The notes beneath the pieces were generated by a model. The model saw only the letters and a list, made by a program, of their open reading frames with translations, had not been told where the DNA came from and ran no database searches. The translations under genes and the position numbers were made by a program. A stretch of 64,000 nt of DNA from Mixta calida (lineage in GTDB: Bacteria > Pseudomonadota > Gammaproteobacteria > Enterobacterales > Enterobacteriaceae): contig NZ_CP026378.1 of the NCBI RefSeq assembly GCF_002953215.1, positions 1,718,540-1,782,539 of the forward strand, read 5' to 3'. Position 1 is the stretch's first letter, and each line of letters begins with the position of its first letter. Shown piece after piece: positions 28,358-39,080 of the stretch.

Positions 28358-29062
28358 ATGGCGAAGCAATACGCATTCAAGCCTGGACATTTGGTCATCG
28401 CCACGCTGCTGGTGACCCTTAACGGTTGCGCCTTAGTTCCCCGTAAACCGCTGGTCGATGGCCCAACGACGGCTCAGCCGATGCCAGCCATGCCGCCCGT
28501 GGTAAACGGCTCCATTTTCCAGGGGGTGATGCCGATGAACTACGGTTATCAGCCTCTGTTCGAGGATCGTCGTCCGCGCAATATCGGCGACACGCTGACT
28601 ATCGTGCTGCAAGAAAACGTCAGCGCCAGTAAGAGCTCCTCCGCCAACGCCAGCCGAGACGGCAGCGCCACGCTCGGCCTGACCGCCGTGCCGCGCGCGC
28701 TGGAAGGCCTGCTGGGCGGCGATAAGACCTCGCTGAGCGGCGAAGGCAAAAACGATTTCGCCGGTAAGGGCGGCGCCTCCGCCAATAACACCTTCACCGG
28801 TACGATTACGGTTACCGTCAATCAGGTGCTGCCGAACGGCAACCTGAACGTGGTCGGTGAGAAGCAGATCGAGATTAACCAGGGCACCGAATTTATTCGC
28901 TTCTCTGGCGTGGTCAACCCGCGCACCATCAGCGGCAGCAATACCGTGGTGTCCACGCAGGTGGCCGACGCCCGTATCGAATATGTCGGCAACGGCTATA
29001 TCAACGAAGCGCAGAACATGGGTTGGCTGCAGCGCTTCTTCCTGAACATCTCACCGATGTAA
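28358..29062 (+). CDS. flgH: Flagellar L-ring lipoprotein FlgH
   Basis: Outer-membrane L-ring subunit. Signal peptide with lipobox LNGC; the mature part has [20 protein letters not shown], the [21 protein letters not shown] block and [20 protein letters not shown], and ends [15 protein letters not shown], as in E. coli FlgH (232 aa). Two starts are possible: ATG 28340 (240 aa) and ATG 28358 (234 aa). The second is preferred for length and because GAAAGG lies ten bases upstream, but the first cannot be excluded. Confidence 0.92.
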   Translation: MAKQYAFKPGHLVIATLLVTLNGCALVPRKPLVDGPTTAQPMPAMPPVVNGSIFQGVMPMNYGYQPLFEDRRPRNIGDTLTIVLQENVSASKSSSANASRDGSATLGLTAVPRALEGLLGGDKTSLSGEGKNDFAGKGGASANNTFTGTITVTVNQVLPNGNLNVVGEKQIEINQGTEFIRFSGVVNPRTISGSNTVVSTQVADARIEYVGNGYINEAQNMGWLQRFFLNISPM

Positions 29063-29071
29063 GAGGCTTTT

Positions 29072-30181
29072 ATGTCACAGTCACGCATTATTCGTTTCGC
29101 GCTTTCGCTGCTGCTGCTGGGCGTCAGCGCATTTGCCTGCGCCGATCGCATCCGCGATCTCGCTACTATCCAGGGCGTCCGGGATAACCAGCTGATCGGC
29201 TACGGCCTGGTGGTCGGGCTTGACGGCACCGGCGACCAGACGGCGCAGACGCCGTTCACCACCCAGTCGCTGAACAACATGCTTTCCCAGCTCGGCATCA
29301 CCGTGCCGACCGGCACCAACATGCAGCTGAAAAACGTGGCGGCGGTGATGGTGACCGCCAGTCTGCCGGCGTTTGGCCGTCAGGGGCAGCAGATCGACGT
29401 CGTCGTCTCCTCGCTGGGCAACGCCAAAAGCCTGCGCGGCGGCACGCTGCTGATGACGCCGCTGAAAGGCGTCGACAACCAGGTTTACGCGCTGGCGCAG
29501 GGCAACATTCTGGTCGGCGGCGCGGGCGCCTCGGCAGGCGGCTCCAGCGTGCAGGTCAACCAGCTGAACGGCGGCCGCATCACCGGCGGCGCGACCATTG
29601 AACGTGAAATTCAGAGTAACTTCGGCACCCAGGGCACGCTTAACCTGCAGCTGAATGACGAAGATTTCAGCATGGCGCAGCGCATCAGCGACGCTATCAA
29701 CGGCCGCGGCTTAGGCGTGGCGCAACCGCTGGACGCCCGCACCGTACAGGTGCGTGTGCCGATGAACAACAGTTCGCAGGTGCGTCTGCTGGCCGATATC
29801 CAGGATCTGGACGTGTCGGTGCCGATTCAGGACGCGAAAGTGATTATCAACTCGCGAACCGGATCGGTGGTGATGAACCGCGAAGTGGCGCTCAGCTCCT
29901 GTGCGGTTGCGCAGGGCAACCTGTCGGTGACGGTGAACCAACAGCAGAATGTTAGTCAGCCGAATACCCCGCTGGCGGGCGGTCAGACCGTGGTGACGCC
30001 GCAAACGCAGATCGATATGCGTCAGGAAGGCGGCGCGCTGCAACGCGTTAACGCCAGCGCCAACCTGAACAGCGTGGTGCGCGCTCTGAACGCGCTCGGC
30101 GCGACGCCGATGGACCTGATGTCGATTCTTCAGTCAATGCAGAGCGCGGGCTGCCTGCGCGCCAAACTGGAAATTATCTGA
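29072..30181 (+). CDS. flgI: Flagellar P-ring protein FlgI
   Basis: Periplasmic P-ring subunit, 369 residues (E. coli 365), secreted by the Sec route and assembled with FlgA help. Signal peptide about 1-24 ([12 protein letters not shown]), mature start [20 protein letters not shown]; two cysteines needed for a stabilising disulfide are present near 280 and 360 ([14 protein letters not shown]). Ends AKLEII. The stop overlaps the flgJ start by one base (TGATG). Confidence 0.95.
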   Translation: MSQSRIIRFALSLLLLGVSAFACADRIRDLATIQGVRDNQLIGYGLVVGLDGTGDQTAQTPFTTQSLNNMLSQLGITVPTGTNMQLKNVAAVMVTASLPAFGRQGQQIDVVVSSLGNAKSLRGGTLLMTPLKGVDNQVYALAQGNILVGGAGASAGGSSVQVNQLNGGRITGGATIEREIQSNFGTQGTLNLQLNDEDFSMAQRISDAINGRGLGVAQPLDARTVQVRVPMNNSSQVRLLADIQDLDVSVPIQDAKVIINSRTGSVVMNREVALSSCAVAQGNLSVTVNQQQNVSQPNTPLAGGQTVVTPQTQIDMRQEGGALQRVNASANLNSVVRALNALGATPMDLMSILQSMQSAGCLRAKLEII

Positions 30182-31149
30182 TGAATGATACGCAATCTGT
30201 AGCGAGCGCGGCGTTTGACAGCCAGTCGCTCAATGACCTGAAACGTCAGGCAGGCAACGATCCAAATGGAAAAGCGTTGCAGGTGGCGAAGCAGGTGGAA
30301 GGCATGTTTGTGCAGATGATGTTGAAAAGTATGCGTCAGGCGCTGCCGCAGGATGGCCTGCTCAGCACCGAACAGTCGCGGATGTTCACCTCAATGTATG
30401 ACCAGCAGATTGCGCAGGAAATGGGCAATAAAGGGCTTGGGCTGGCGGACGTCATCGTGAAGCAGATGATGCCGGCTCAGGCGCCGGACGAAAAGGCGGG
30501 CACCGTGCCGATGCCGCTTGACCGTTCAGTCGTGATCAATACGCTGCTGCCCCGTCAGCTGGAACAGATGCAGACGCAGATGCTGCAAATGGTGCAGCGT
30601 GCGGTGCCGAAGCTGCCGCAGCCGACTGAAAGCGCGCCGCTGAGCGGCGACAGCAGCGACTTTATCGCCAAACTAACGCAGCCGGCGCAGCTGGCCAGCC
30701 AGCAGACCGGCATTCCGCATCAGCTGATCCTCGCCCAGGCGGCGCTGGAGTCGGGCTGGGGCAAACGTCAGATTCTGACCGAGGACGGCAAACCGAGCTA
30801 TAACCTGTTCGGCATTAAAGCCACCAGCAGCTGGCAGGGGAAAACCACGGAAATTACCACCACCGAATATGAGAACGGCGTGGCGAAAAAGGTGAAGGCG
30901 GCATTCCGCGTCTATGACTCCTATCTTGATGCGTTAACCGACTACGCCAACCTGCTGAGCAACAATTCGCGTTACGCCAAAGTGACCACGGCGAAAACGG
31001 CGGAAGAGGGCGCGCATGCGTTGCAGGAAGCGGGCTACGCCACCGATCCGAAGTACGCCAAAAAGCTGGTGGGCATGATCCAGCAGTTTAAAAATCTGGG
31101 CGAAAAGGTCGCCAAAGCCTACGGCAATGATATCGGCGATCTGTTCTGA
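30181..31149 (+). CDS. flgJ: Peptidoglycan hydrolase/rod cap protein FlgJ
   Basis: Two-domain protein of 322 residues (E. coli 313). The N-terminal half (LQVAKQVEGMFVQMMLKSMRQ) caps the growing rod; the C-terminal half from about 160 is a glucosaminidase/muramidase (ILAQAALESGWGKRQILTEDG, YNLFGIKA, YDSYLDALTDYANLL) that opens the peptidoglycan layer for the rod. The glutamate in ESGWG is the expected catalytic acid. The linker between the domains is longer than in E. coli. Last gene of the class 2 operon. Confidence 0.95.
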   Translation: MNDTQSVASAAFDSQSLNDLKRQAGNDPNGKALQVAKQVEGMFVQMMLKSMRQALPQDGLLSTEQSRMFTSMYDQQIAQEMGNKGLGLADVIVKQMMPAQAPDEKAGTVPMPLDRSVVINTLLPRQLEQMQTQMLQMVQRAVPKLPQPTESAPLSGDSSDFIAKLTQPAQLASQQTGIPHQLILAQAALESGWGKRQILTEDGKPSYNLFGIKATSSWQGKTTEITTTEYENGVAKKVKAAFRVYDSYLDALTDYANLLSNNSRYAKVTTAKTAEEGAHALQEAGYATDPKYAKKLVGMIQQFKNLGEKVAKAYGNDIGDLF

Positions 31150-31157
31150 TTTTTCAC

Positions 31158-31184
31158 TCAAGTTTCACTTAAGCACGCCGATAA
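31158..31184 (+). promoter_or_regulatory. Sigma-28 (FliA) promoter of flgKL
   Basis: TCAAGTTT, 11 bases, GCCGATAA: one mismatch from the TAAAGTTT-N11-GCCGATAA consensus, between flgJ and flgK. It gives flgKL class 3 expression in addition to read-through from flgJ. Confidence 0.9.
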
Positions 31185-31274
31185 CCACAACAGGCCAGAG
31201 AGTGTCCAGCACGCTCGCGGCACCCGATTCGTTTACTGCCGCCCGGTGCGTTACCGGGGCAAAAAGGAACCGAC

Positions 31275-32912
31275 ATGTCCAGCTTAATTAACTCCGCAAT
31301 GAGCGGACTGAGCGCCGCGCAGGCTGCGCTGAGCACGACCAGCAATAACATCAGCAATTACAGGGTAGACGGCTATTCGCGCCAGACGGCGGATCTGTCA
31401 TCGCTGCCCAGCACCCTGAGCGGCAGCAGCTATTACGGCAACGGCGTCACCGTTAGCGGCGTTCATCGCGAATATGACGAGTTCATTACCGGTCAGCTGC
31501 GCAGCGCTTCTGCGCAGAACAGTGGCATTACTTCGCAATATAACCAGATTTCGAATATCGACGACCTGATGTCTTCGTCGTCTAACAGCCTGTCGACCAC
31601 GCTTTCTGATTTCTTCACCACGTTGCAGAACGTCGTGAGCAACGCGGACGATCCTTCCGCGCGTCAGACGCTGATGGGCAAAGCGTCCGGTCTGGTTAAC
31701 CAGTTTAAAGTGACCGACCAGTATCTGCGCAACATGGACAGCAGCATCAACACCAACGTGGCGTCGTCCATCCAGCAGATCAACAGCTACTCCAGCCAGA
31801 TCGCCAATCTGAACGGTCAGATCGGCAAGCTCCAGGCGGCGGGCGCCGGCGCCGATCCCAACAGCCTGATGGATCAGCGCGATGCGTTGGTGAACAAGCT
31901 GAACGACCTGGTGGGCGTCAATGTCTCCAAACAGGACGGCAGCTATATCGTTTCGATGTCGAACGGTCTGGCGCTGGTGAACGGTTCGGACACCAAAGAG
32001 CTGGTGGCGATGCCTTCCAGCAGCGATCCGACCCGCACCACCGTCGGCTACGTGGATAAAACCGCAGGCAATGTCGAAATCCCGGAAAACCTGGTCAGTA
32101 CCGGTTCGCTGGGCGGCCTGCTGAAGTTCCGCAACGAAGACCTCGACTCGGCGCGCAACAAGCTGAACCAGCTGGCGCTCAACTTCGCCGACAGCTTCAA
32201 CACCCAGCATAAAGCGGGCTTTGACAGCAAAGGCAACGCCGGTACCGACTTCTTCTCCATCGGCGGCCCGTCGGTGGTAAGCAACAGCAAAAACGGCTCC
32301 TCCGTGACCCTGACCGCCAGCTGGAGCGACACCAGCAAGGCGCAGGCGACCGACTACAAGGTGTCGTGGGACGGCAGCAACTGGAACGTCAAACGCCTGT
32401 CGGACAACACTAACGTCAGCGCGACGCTGGACGCGAACGGCAAACTCAATTTCGACGGCCTGCAGCTGACGCCGTCAGGCACGCCGTCCGCCAATGATAG
32501 CTTTGTGGTCAAGCCGGTCAGCAACGCCATCGTCAATATGGACGTGGCGATCAGCAACGAGTCGCAGATTGCCGCGGCGTCGGCGACGGGCGGCGAAAGC
32601 GATAACCGCAACGCGCAAAAACTGCTCGATTTGCAGAGCAAAAACCTGGTGAACGGCAACGCGACGCTGTCGCAGGCCTACGCCAGCCTGGTGAGCGATA
32701 TCGGCAACAAAACCAATACGCTGAAAACCACCAGCGAGACGCAGACCAACGTGGTGACGCAGCTGACTAACCGCCAGCAATCGGTGTCGGGCGTCAACCT
32801 TGATGAAGAGTACGCCAACCTGCAACGCTACCAGCAGTACTACATGGCGAATGCGCAGGTATTGCAAACGGCGTCAGCGATTTTCGATGCGTTGATCAAC
32901 ATCCGTGGCTAA
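31275..32912 (+). CDS. flgK: Flagellar hook-filament junction protein FlgK
   Basis: First hook-associated protein, 545 residues (E. coli 547), placed between hook and filament. N-terminal MSSLINSAMSGLSAAQAALS with NNISNYRVDGYSRQ; C-terminal SGVNLDEEYANLQRYQQYYMANAQVLQ coiled coil. The central domain (about 170-460) is variable. Chaperoned by FlgN before export. Driven by the sigma-28 promoter about 90 bases upstream; co-transcribed with flgL. Confidence 0.95.
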   Translation: MSSLINSAMSGLSAAQAALSTTSNNISNYRVDGYSRQTADLSSLPSTLSGSSYYGNGVTVSGVHREYDEFITGQLRSASAQNSGITSQYNQISNIDDLMSSSSNSLSTTLSDFFTTLQNVVSNADDPSARQTLMGKASGLVNQFKVTDQYLRNMDSSINTNVASSIQQINSYSSQIANLNGQIGKLQAAGAGADPNSLMDQRDALVNKLNDLVGVNVSKQDGSYIVSMSNGLALVNGSDTKELVAMPSSSDPTRTTVGYVDKTAGNVEIPENLVSTGSLGGLLKFRNEDLDSARNKLNQLALNFADSFNTQHKAGFDSKGNAGTDFFSIGGPSVVSNSKNGSSVTLTASWSDTSKAQATDYKVSWDGSNWNVKRLSDNTNVSATLDANGKLNFDGLQLTPSGTPSANDSFVVKPVSNAIVNMDVAISNESQIAAASATGGESDNRNAQKLLDLQSKNLVNGNATLSQAYASLVSDIGNKTNTLKTTSETQTNVVTQLTNRQQSVSGVNLDEEYANLQRYQQYYMANAQVLQTASAIFDALINIRG

Positions 32913-32937
32913 TTGAATTAATGAAGGAATAACCACA

Positions 32938-33903
32938 ATGCGACTCAGTACCAACATGATGTTTGACCAGCAGATGCGCGGCGTATCTAACGCGCAGTCA
33001 AGTTGGCTGAAGGCGGGGGAGCAGCTCTCCACCGGCAAACGGGTTGTCAACCCGTCTGACGATCCGCTGGCGGCTGCGCAGGCGGTCGTGCTGTCTCAGG
33101 CGCAGGCGGAGAACAGCCAGTACAAGCTGGCGCGCAACTTCGCCAGCCAGAGCGTTTCGCTGGAAGAAAGTACGCTGCAAAACGTCACTCTGGCCGTGCA
33201 GAGCGCACAGTCGGCGGTTATTTCTGCAGGCAACGGCGCGCTTTCTGACGACGACCGCGCCTCTTACGCTACGCAGCTTGAGGGGATTCGCTCGCAGCTG
33301 CTGAACCTGGCGAACAGCACCGACGGCAACGGCCGCTATATTTTCGCCGGTTACAAGAGCGACAGCGCGCCCTTTACTGAAGATGCCAACGGTAGCATCG
33401 TCTATAACGGCGGCACCGACGCCATTACGCAGAAGGTCGATGCCAGCCGTACCATGACCACCAGCCATACCGGCGCGCAGGTATTTATGTCGTTGACCAG
33501 CAACGCGGTGAAAGAGCCGAATAACGGCGTCAGCGAAAGCAATATTTTTAACACGCTGGATACCGCCATTAATGCGCTGAAGCAGCCGATTCAGAATGCG
33601 GACGACGCCACCAAAGCGGTCTCTAAAGATGCGCTGGATAAAGCGACGCGCGGCCTGAGCAACTCGCTGAACAACATTCTGGCGGTACGCTCCGAGTTGG
33701 GCACGCAGCTGGATGAGCTGGATAAACTGGACAGCCTCGGCGCCGATCGCAGCACGCTACAGGCGACCCGTATGAGCGGACTGGTGGATGTCGACTACAC
33801 CAAGGCGATCTCTACCTACACCATGCAGCAGCAGGCGTTGCAGGCGTCTTATAAAACCTTCAGCGATATGTCTCAGATGTCCCTGTTCCAGATGAATCGT
33901 TAA
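32938..33903 (+). CDS. flgL: Flagellar hook-filament junction protein FlgL
   Basis: Second junction protein, 321 residues (E. coli 317), flagellin-like in its ends: MRLSTNMMFDQQMRGVSNAQ, then EQLSTGKRVVNPSDDPLAAAQ, and C-terminal YTKAISTYTMQQQALQASYKTF. It lies 25 bases after flgK and is followed by a strong terminator, closing the flagellar cluster. Flagellin, motor and export genes are elsewhere in the genome. Confidence 0.95.
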   Translation: MRLSTNMMFDQQMRGVSNAQSSWLKAGEQLSTGKRVVNPSDDPLAAAQAVVLSQAQAENSQYKLARNFASQSVSLEESTLQNVTLAVQSAQSAVISAGNGALSDDDRASYATQLEGIRSQLLNLANSTDGNGRYIFAGYKSDSAPFTEDANGSIVYNGGTDAITQKVDASRTMTTSHTGAQVFMSLTSNAVKEPNNGVSESNIFNTLDTAINALKQPIQNADDATKAVSKDALDKATRGLSNSLNNILAVRSELGTQLDELDKLDSLGADRSTLQATRMSGLVDVDYTKAISTYTMQQQALQASYKTFSDMSQMSLFQMNR

Positions 33904-33947
33904 CCGTTTCGTTTTTGAACGTGCTTAAACCGGGCGCGTTCAGTTTT

Positions 33948-33987
33948 CCCGTCACCGATGGCTTATCGTCGCTGACGGGTTTTTTTT
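33948..33987 (+). terminator. Terminator of the flagellar cluster after flgL
   Basis: CCCGTCA / TGACGGG stem (33948-33954, 33973-33979) with a large loop that can itself fold (CGATGGCTTATCGTCG), followed by eight T residues. Confidence 0.85.
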
Positions 33988-34074
33988 GCCCTGAAAACGG
34001 CGCAGGCGGTAAAACGGTAAAAAGCGAAAAATGACTTGAGGCAATACAGGGAGAAATTCGCCCGCTTCAGGCAA

Positions 34075-34101
34075 TAAAAAACCCCGGCCGGAGCCGGGGT
34101 T
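34075..34101 (-). terminator. Terminator of rne
   Basis: AACCCCGGC-CGGA-GCCGGGGTT hairpin (34080-34101) followed on the minus strand by TTTTAT, 22 bases past the rne stop. Confidence 0.87.
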
Positions 34102-34122
34102 GATAGCGAGCTACACGCTGTA

Positions 34123-37100
34123 TCAGGGCTTGGTGGCCGGAGCCGTCGCCTGATGCGTGGCGCTGTGGCCGCCGGCTGCGCCTCTGCCTTCAAAGTTGAA
34201 GGGAGGACGCACCCAGTCGCTGTGACGCGGCGTTTCCGGCTGCCAGGCTGGCGCAGGTGCTTTAGTCATCGGCGCGCTGGCATGAAACTTACCGGCCATG
34301 ACGGAAGGCTGGCTTGCCGTTGCGCTTTCAACGACAGACGGCGTGGCAACCGCGACAGGCGCTTCATCGCGCGCCGGCACCGGCGCATGCGGCTCGGTCA
34401 CCGGCAGCGTTTCTTCCGCATCGATAGCGGGCGCGTTCAGCACCTGCTCGACCTGCGCGGCGGTTTCTTCGCTGACGTCGGCGGCGCTGTTTTCAGCAAT
34501 GGCGCTGGGCTGCTGTTCATCCTGCGCAGCGACTGGCGCGATTTCCGCAGGCGCAACCTCTTCCTGAGCGGCGACGCTGACTTCCTCAACCGGTTTCGCC
34601 TGCGCGGCGACATATTCAGCGCGCGCTTCAGCGGCGGCCGGGATTACGGAAGGTTCTTCGTTCACCGGCACATCAATGGCGGAGGTATCGTGCGTATCAA
34701 CCGGCGCGATCGGCGCGGCGATCTGCTCAGGCTCGGCGTACTGTACCGTTTGCTCCGGCTGCTGCTGTTCAGCAACGGCTTCGCTGGCGGCGGCAGGCAG
34801 CGCTACGGCGGCGGCGGTCTCTTCGCGGCTGTAGTCCGGCGTCTCATTTACGACGTCGGTCGCTTCCGTGTTTTCGTTACTGGTCTGCGCGACCGGGTAG
34901 CGAATCCAGACCTTGCCTGAAGCCATTTCCGGCGATGCGGCGCCAGAAGCGATCGGCATCGGAGACTGCGTCGGGTAACGCTCGTCACGGTAACGACGAC
35001 GACGCTGGCCGCTCACGCGCAGGTGACGCGGAGAACGGCGTGAACGACGCGGCATATTGCCGTTATCACGGTTTTCCTGTTCTTCCTGCTCATCAGCGTG
35101 CGTCTGCGGCTCTGTCGGCTGCGGCTCAACCGGTTCAACGTTGGACGGCTTCGCTTCTTCGGCCATCCGCTCGGCGGCTCTCGCGGCGCTTTCTACACGG
35201 ACTTTCTGCGACAGCTGACGCGGCTTACGACGCGGCATGACCTGCACACGTTCTTCCACTGCGCTTTCATCTTCGCTTTCAACCGGGACGGCGGCCTGCT
35301 GTTCTTCCTGTTGCGCGGCGGCTTTGGCGGCTTCCTGCTGCTGACGACGCTCTTCCTGACGGCGACGCTGGCGCTCGGCGCGCTGTTCGCGGCGCTGTTG
35401 CTGCTGCTCTTCGCGCTGGGCGCGCGCTTCGTCGCTCAGAACGTTCTGGCGGTCATCACGCACTTCGGCGTTTGGCTGCTGACGTTTGTTGTTGCGACGC
35501 GGCTCTTCACGCGTTTCGCGGTTTTCGCGCGTATCACGGCCTTCACGCGCTGGCTGCTGCGCGGTCTCTCCATTGCGATCGCGGTTGCGACGGTTATTGT
35601 TATTGCCGTTGCGACGATTGTTATTGTTGCGGCGCTCGCGCGGCTGCGTTGACGCTTCGCTGCTCTGCTGTTCCTCTTCCTGCGGCTTTTCAGCGACGGC
35701 GGTCGGAGCAGGGGCGTCGGCGGCGAACAGTTTTTTCAGGCCGCCAAACAGACGGCCGATGAAGCCGGTTTGCGCAGCGGGTTCGGCGGCAGGCGCTTTC
35801 GCAGCGGCCGGGGCTGGCGCTGTTTTCTCGCTAACCAGGGCTTCCTGCGGCGCAGGCGGCGCATCCGGCATGACAAACGCGGCCAGCGCGGGCTGCTCAG
35901 GACGACGGCGTTCAGCATGCTCATCTTCAGACGGCAGCGCCATTTCCGCTTCGTGCAGTTTCGGCAGATGGTAGCTGAGGGTCTGCGTTTCTTCGCCGCT
36001 GCGGACGCGCAGCACGGAGTAGTGCGGCGTTTCCATCTGATCGTTCGGCACGATAATCGCTTTTACGCCGCCCTGACGTTTTTCAATAGCGCTGACAGCG
36101 TCACGTTTTTCGTTAAGCAGGTAAGAGGCGATCGGCACCGGCACGATGGCGTGCACTTCTTTGGTGTTCTCTTTCAGCGCTTCTTCTTCAATCAGACGCA
36201 GAATGGAGAGCGACAGGGATTCGTTATCGCGGATGGTGCCGGTGCCGCTACAGCGCGGACAGACATGATGGCTTGATTCGCCCAGCGACGGGCTGAGGCG
36301 CTGACGCGACATCTCCAGCAGGCCGAAACGCGAAATATGGCTAATTTGAATGCGCGCGCGATCCTGACGCACCGCTTCGCGCAGACGGTTTTCCACCGCG
36401 CGCTGATGGCGCACCGGCGTCATATCGATAAAGTCGATAACGATCAGGCCGCCCAGGTCGCGCAGGCGCAGCTGGCGGGCGATCTCATCGGCCGCTTCGA
36501 GGTTGGTGTTGAACGCGGTCTCTTCGATATCGCCGCCGCGCGTGGCGCGCGCCGAGTTGATATCGATGGCGGTTAACGCCTCGGTGCTGTCGATCACAAT
36601 CGAGCCGCCGGAGGGCAGGCGCACTTCACGCTGGAAAGCGGATTCGATTTGCGATTCGATCTGATAGTGGCTGAACAGCGGGATCTCACCGGTGTAGAGC
36701 TTGATTTTGCTGCTGAAATCGGGACGGCCGAGCGCGGCGATATGCTGGCGCGCCAGCTCCAGCACTTTCGGGTTGTCGATCAGGATTTCGCCGATGTCAG
36801 GACGCAGATAGTCGCGGAAGGCACGCACGATGACGTTGCTTTCCTGATGGATCAGGAACGGCGCGGGGCGATTTTCCGCCGCTTTTTTGATCGCTTCCCA
36901 GTGTTTCAGGCGGAAGCTCAGATCCCACTGCAACGCTTCGGCGGATTTGCCGACGCCTGCGGTGCGTACGATCAATCCCATGCCGTCCGGCAGTTCCAGA
37001 GACGAGAGCGCCTCTTTCAGCTCGGTGCGATCGTCGCCTTCGATACGGCGAGAGATACCGCCCGCGCGCGGGTTGTTCGGCATCAGCACCAGATAGCTGC

Positions 37101-37470
37101 CCGCCAGGCTGATAAAGGTAGTCAGCGCAGCGCCTTTATTGCCGCGTTCTTCTTTATCAATCTGAACAATGACTTCCTGGCCTTCGCGCAACACATCTTT
37201 AATGTTGGGGCGACCATGGGCGTTGTAGCTGGCGGGGAAATACTCGCGGGAAATTTCTTTAAGCGGTAGGAAACCGTGTCGTTCAGCGCCGTAATCAACA
37301 AAAGCCGCTTCCAGACTGGGCTCAATGCGGGTGATTTTTCCTTTATAGATGTTGGCCTTTTTCTGTTCGTGTCCAGGGCTTTCGATATCCAGGTCGTACA
37401 GACGTTGTCCATCCACAAGGGCAACACGCAACTCCTCCTGTTGAGTTGCGTTTATTAACATTCTTTTCAT
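34123..37470 (-). CDS. rne: Ribonuclease E
   Basis: Essential endoribonuclease and scaffold of the RNA degradosome, 1115 residues (E. coli 1061). The catalytic half (1-510) is almost identical to E. coli: S1 domain, 5'-sensor, catalytic aspartates in AIDIN (about 303) and IDFID (about 346), zinc-link CPRCSGTG (about 404). The C-terminal half is disordered and divergent, but keeps microdomains: membrane-binding amphipathic helix [14 protein letters not shown] near 570-585, Arg-rich RNA-binding blocks near 630-740 and 810-840, and the C-terminal PNPase-binding tail ([15 protein letters not shown]). ATG 37470 (MKRMLIN) is the E. coli start; the frame to 37524 is leader. Self-regulation through its own leader is expected. 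Confidence 0.96.
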   Translation of the reverse strand: MKRMLINATQQEELRVALVDGQRLYDLDIESPGHEQKKANIYKGKITRIEPSLEAAFVDYGAERHGFLPLKEISREYFPASYNAHGRPNIKDVLREGQEVIVQIDKEERGNKGAALTTFISLAGSYLVLMPNNPRAGGISRRIEGDDRTELKEALSSLELPDGMGLIVRTAGVGKSAEALQWDLSFRLKHWEAIKKAAENRPAPFLIHQESNVIVRAFRDYLRPDIGEILIDNPKVLELARQHIAALGRPDFSSKIKLYTGEIPLFSHYQIESQIESAFQREVRLPSGGSIVIDSTEALTAIDINSARATRGGDIEETAFNTNLEAADEIARQLRLRDLGGLIVIDFIDMTPVRHQRAVENRLREAVRQDRARIQISHISRFGLLEMSRQRLSPSLGESSHHVCPRCSGTGTIRDNESLSLSILRLIEEEALKENTKEVHAIVPVPIASYLLNEKRDAVSAIEKRQGGVKAIIVPNDQMETPHYSVLRVRSGEETQTLSYHLPKLHEAEMALPSEDEHAERRRPEQPALAAFVMPDAPPAPQEALVSEKTAPAPAAAKAPAAEPAAQTGFIGRLFGGLKKLFAADAPAPTAVAEKPQEEEQQSSEASTQPRERRNNNNRRNGNNNNRRNRDRNGETAQQPAREGRDTRENRETREEPRRNNKRQQPNAEVRDDRQNVLSDEARAQREEQQQQRREQRAERQRRRQEERRQQQEAAKAAAQQEEQQAAVPVESEDESAVEERVQVMPRRKPRQLSQKVRVESAARAAERMAEEAKPSNVEPVEPQPTEPQTHADEQEEQENRDNGNMPRRSRRSPRHLRVSGQRRRRYRDERYPTQSPMPIASGAASPEMASGKVWIRYPVAQTSNENTEATDVVNETPDYSREETAAAVALPAAASEAVAEQQQPEQTVQYAEPEQIAAPIAPVDTHDTSAIDVPVNEEPSVIPAAAEARAEYVAAQAKPVEEVSVAAQEEVAPAEIAPVAAQDEQQPSAIAENSAADVSEETAAQVEQVLNAPAIDAEETLPVTEPHAPVPARDEAPVAVATPSVVESATASQPSVMAGKFHASAPMTKAPAPAWQPETPRHSDWVRPPFNFEGRGAAGGHSATHQATAPATKP

Positions 37471-38042
37471 CGTAACGTACTCGTTATTCTTACGTGAGTG
37501 ACTAAGCTGCGGGCTAAGTAACACTGGACGAAGAATAACCGACGGCCCCGTGTCTTATCGCGTCAGCGTCAACCTCACGGTTGTCGGTCGCTCAAGGGGC
37601 GCAAAAATCTCGGCAGCCTGTTTTTATAAGGAAAAACAGCGCTCGGATGAGGGAACCGCCACTGAATTTACCAGAGAGAGTCAATCCCGTCTTATCGTCC
37701 AGGCTGCAACCCGCAGCCCGCTAAATGCCTGATTTCACAATACGTCTTACGCCATTGCTGCGTGTATGTGCTATCCGGCAAAATTTCTTAATTCGCTATT
37801 TATGGTTTTCTGACGGTATACAGCCAGAAGACCGAGCCATTATTCCATTGCTAACCTTGTTATAGCAAGGTGACTTTTCATTACTGATAAACTTTCTTGC
37901 TGCATTACGCATTCATTTTGCAGGCTTTTTCACCACGTCCATCAGAAAGCAGGGAACAGGCCGCAAAATTGGCGGTACGCTGTCAGTTAAGCACAGAAAA
38001 AGAAGTGGCGCTATTATCTGCCACTCATTAGAATCGCCGACC
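37471..38042. promoter_or_regulatory. rne leader and rne/rluC divergent region
   Basis: 572 bases without a gene. In E. coli the rne transcript has a 361-base leader with conserved hairpins through which RNase E controls its own mRNA, so about 37471-37830 is probably leader. Short open frames here overlap structure and have no family features. An AT-rich stretch near 37740-37830 may hold the rne promoters. Alternative hairpins occur at 37848-37869 (CCTTG-N6-CAAGG overlapping TTGCTA / TAGCAA). The end near 37990-38042 should carry the rluC promoter or leader. Confidence 0.6.
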
Positions 38043-38996
38043 ATGAATATGAACACGCCATCAGTACGAATCGTCGCTATCTCCGAAGAAGAAGCGGGGC
38101 AGCGCATCGATAATTTTCTCCGCACGCAGCTTAAAGGCGTGCCGAAAAGCATGATTTATCGCATTTTGCGTAAAGGCGAAGTGCGGGTGAACAAAAAACG
38201 CATCAAACCTGAGTATAAGCTGGAGGCGGGTGATGAAGTCCGCATCCCGCCGGTGCGCGTGGCGGAGCGCGAAGAGGCGGCGATTTCGCCGAAGCTCGAT
38301 CGCGTCGCCAGTCTCGCCAATGCCATCCTTTATGAGGATGACTATATCCTGGTGTTGAATAAGCCGTCAGGCACCGCCGTGCACGGCGGCAGCGGATTGA
38401 GCTTCGGCGTGATCGAAGGGCTGCGTGCGCTGCGTCCTGAAGCGCGCTTCCTTGAACTGGTGCATCGTCTCGACCGCGACACCTCCGGCATTCTGCTGGT
38501 GGCGAAGAAGCGTTCCGCGCTGCGCTCGCTGCATGAACAGCTGCGTGAAAAAGGAATGCAAAAGGATTACCTGGCGCTGGTGCGCGGGCAGTGGCCTTCC
38601 CATGTGAAAGTGGTGCAGGCGCCGCTGCTGAAAAATATTTTGCAGAGCGGCGAGCGCGTGGTGCGCGTCAGCAGCGAGGGCAAACCCTCCGAGACGCGTT
38701 TTAAGGTGGAGGAGCGCTACGCCCAGGCGACGCTGGTGAAAGCCAGCCCGGTAACCGGCCGCACCCATCAGATCCGCGTGCATACGCTGCATGCGGGCCA
38801 TCCTATCGCTTTTGACGATCGCTACGGCGAGCGGGAGTTTGATAAGCTGCTCGCGCCGACCGGGCTGCGTCGCCTGTTCCTGCATGCGGCAGCGCTCTCC
38901 TTTACCCATCCGCACAGCGGCGATCGCATGCGCATGGAAGCGCCGCTGGATGATGAGCTGAAACAGTGCCTGGCGGCGCTGCGCAAGCAGCAGTAA
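38043..38996 (+). CDS. rluC: 23S rRNA pseudouridine synthase RluC
   Basis: Makes pseudouridine at 955, 2504 and 2580 of 23S rRNA (E. coli numbering). 317 residues (E. coli 319). S4 RNA-binding domain at 20-80 (QRIDNFLRTQLKGVPKSMIYR, GEVRVNKKRIKPEYKLEAGD); catalytic domain with HRLDRDTSGILLVAKK, the aspartate being the nucleophile, and TGRTHQIRVH. Start ATG 38043 has no clear ribosome site; a second ATG two codons downstream is possible. Divergent from rne as in E. coli. Confidence 0.95.
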   Translation: MNMNTPSVRIVAISEEEAGQRIDNFLRTQLKGVPKSMIYRILRKGEVRVNKKRIKPEYKLEAGDEVRIPPVRVAEREEAAISPKLDRVASLANAILYEDDYILVLNKPSGTAVHGGSGLSFGVIEGLRALRPEARFLELVHRLDRDTSGILLVAKKRSALRSLHEQLREKGMQKDYLALVRGQWPSHVKVVQAPLLKNILQSGERVVRVSSEGKPSETRFKVEERYAQATLVKASPVTGRTHQIRVHTLHAGHPIAFDDRYGEREFDKLLAPTGLRRLFLHAAALSFTHPHSGDRMRMEAPLDDELKQCLAALRKQQ

Positions 38997-39080
38997 GGGG
39001 TTAGCGCCCTGCGAGCGGGGCGCTTCGTCAGGCTTATTCTGCGGCGGGCAGGGCATAACGCGTTGTCCACCGCTTTTTCA

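Noticed and set aside
37550-37732. 60-codon plus-strand frame in the rne leader
   Set aside because: Antisense to the expected rne leader, no similarity to known proteins and no start signal.
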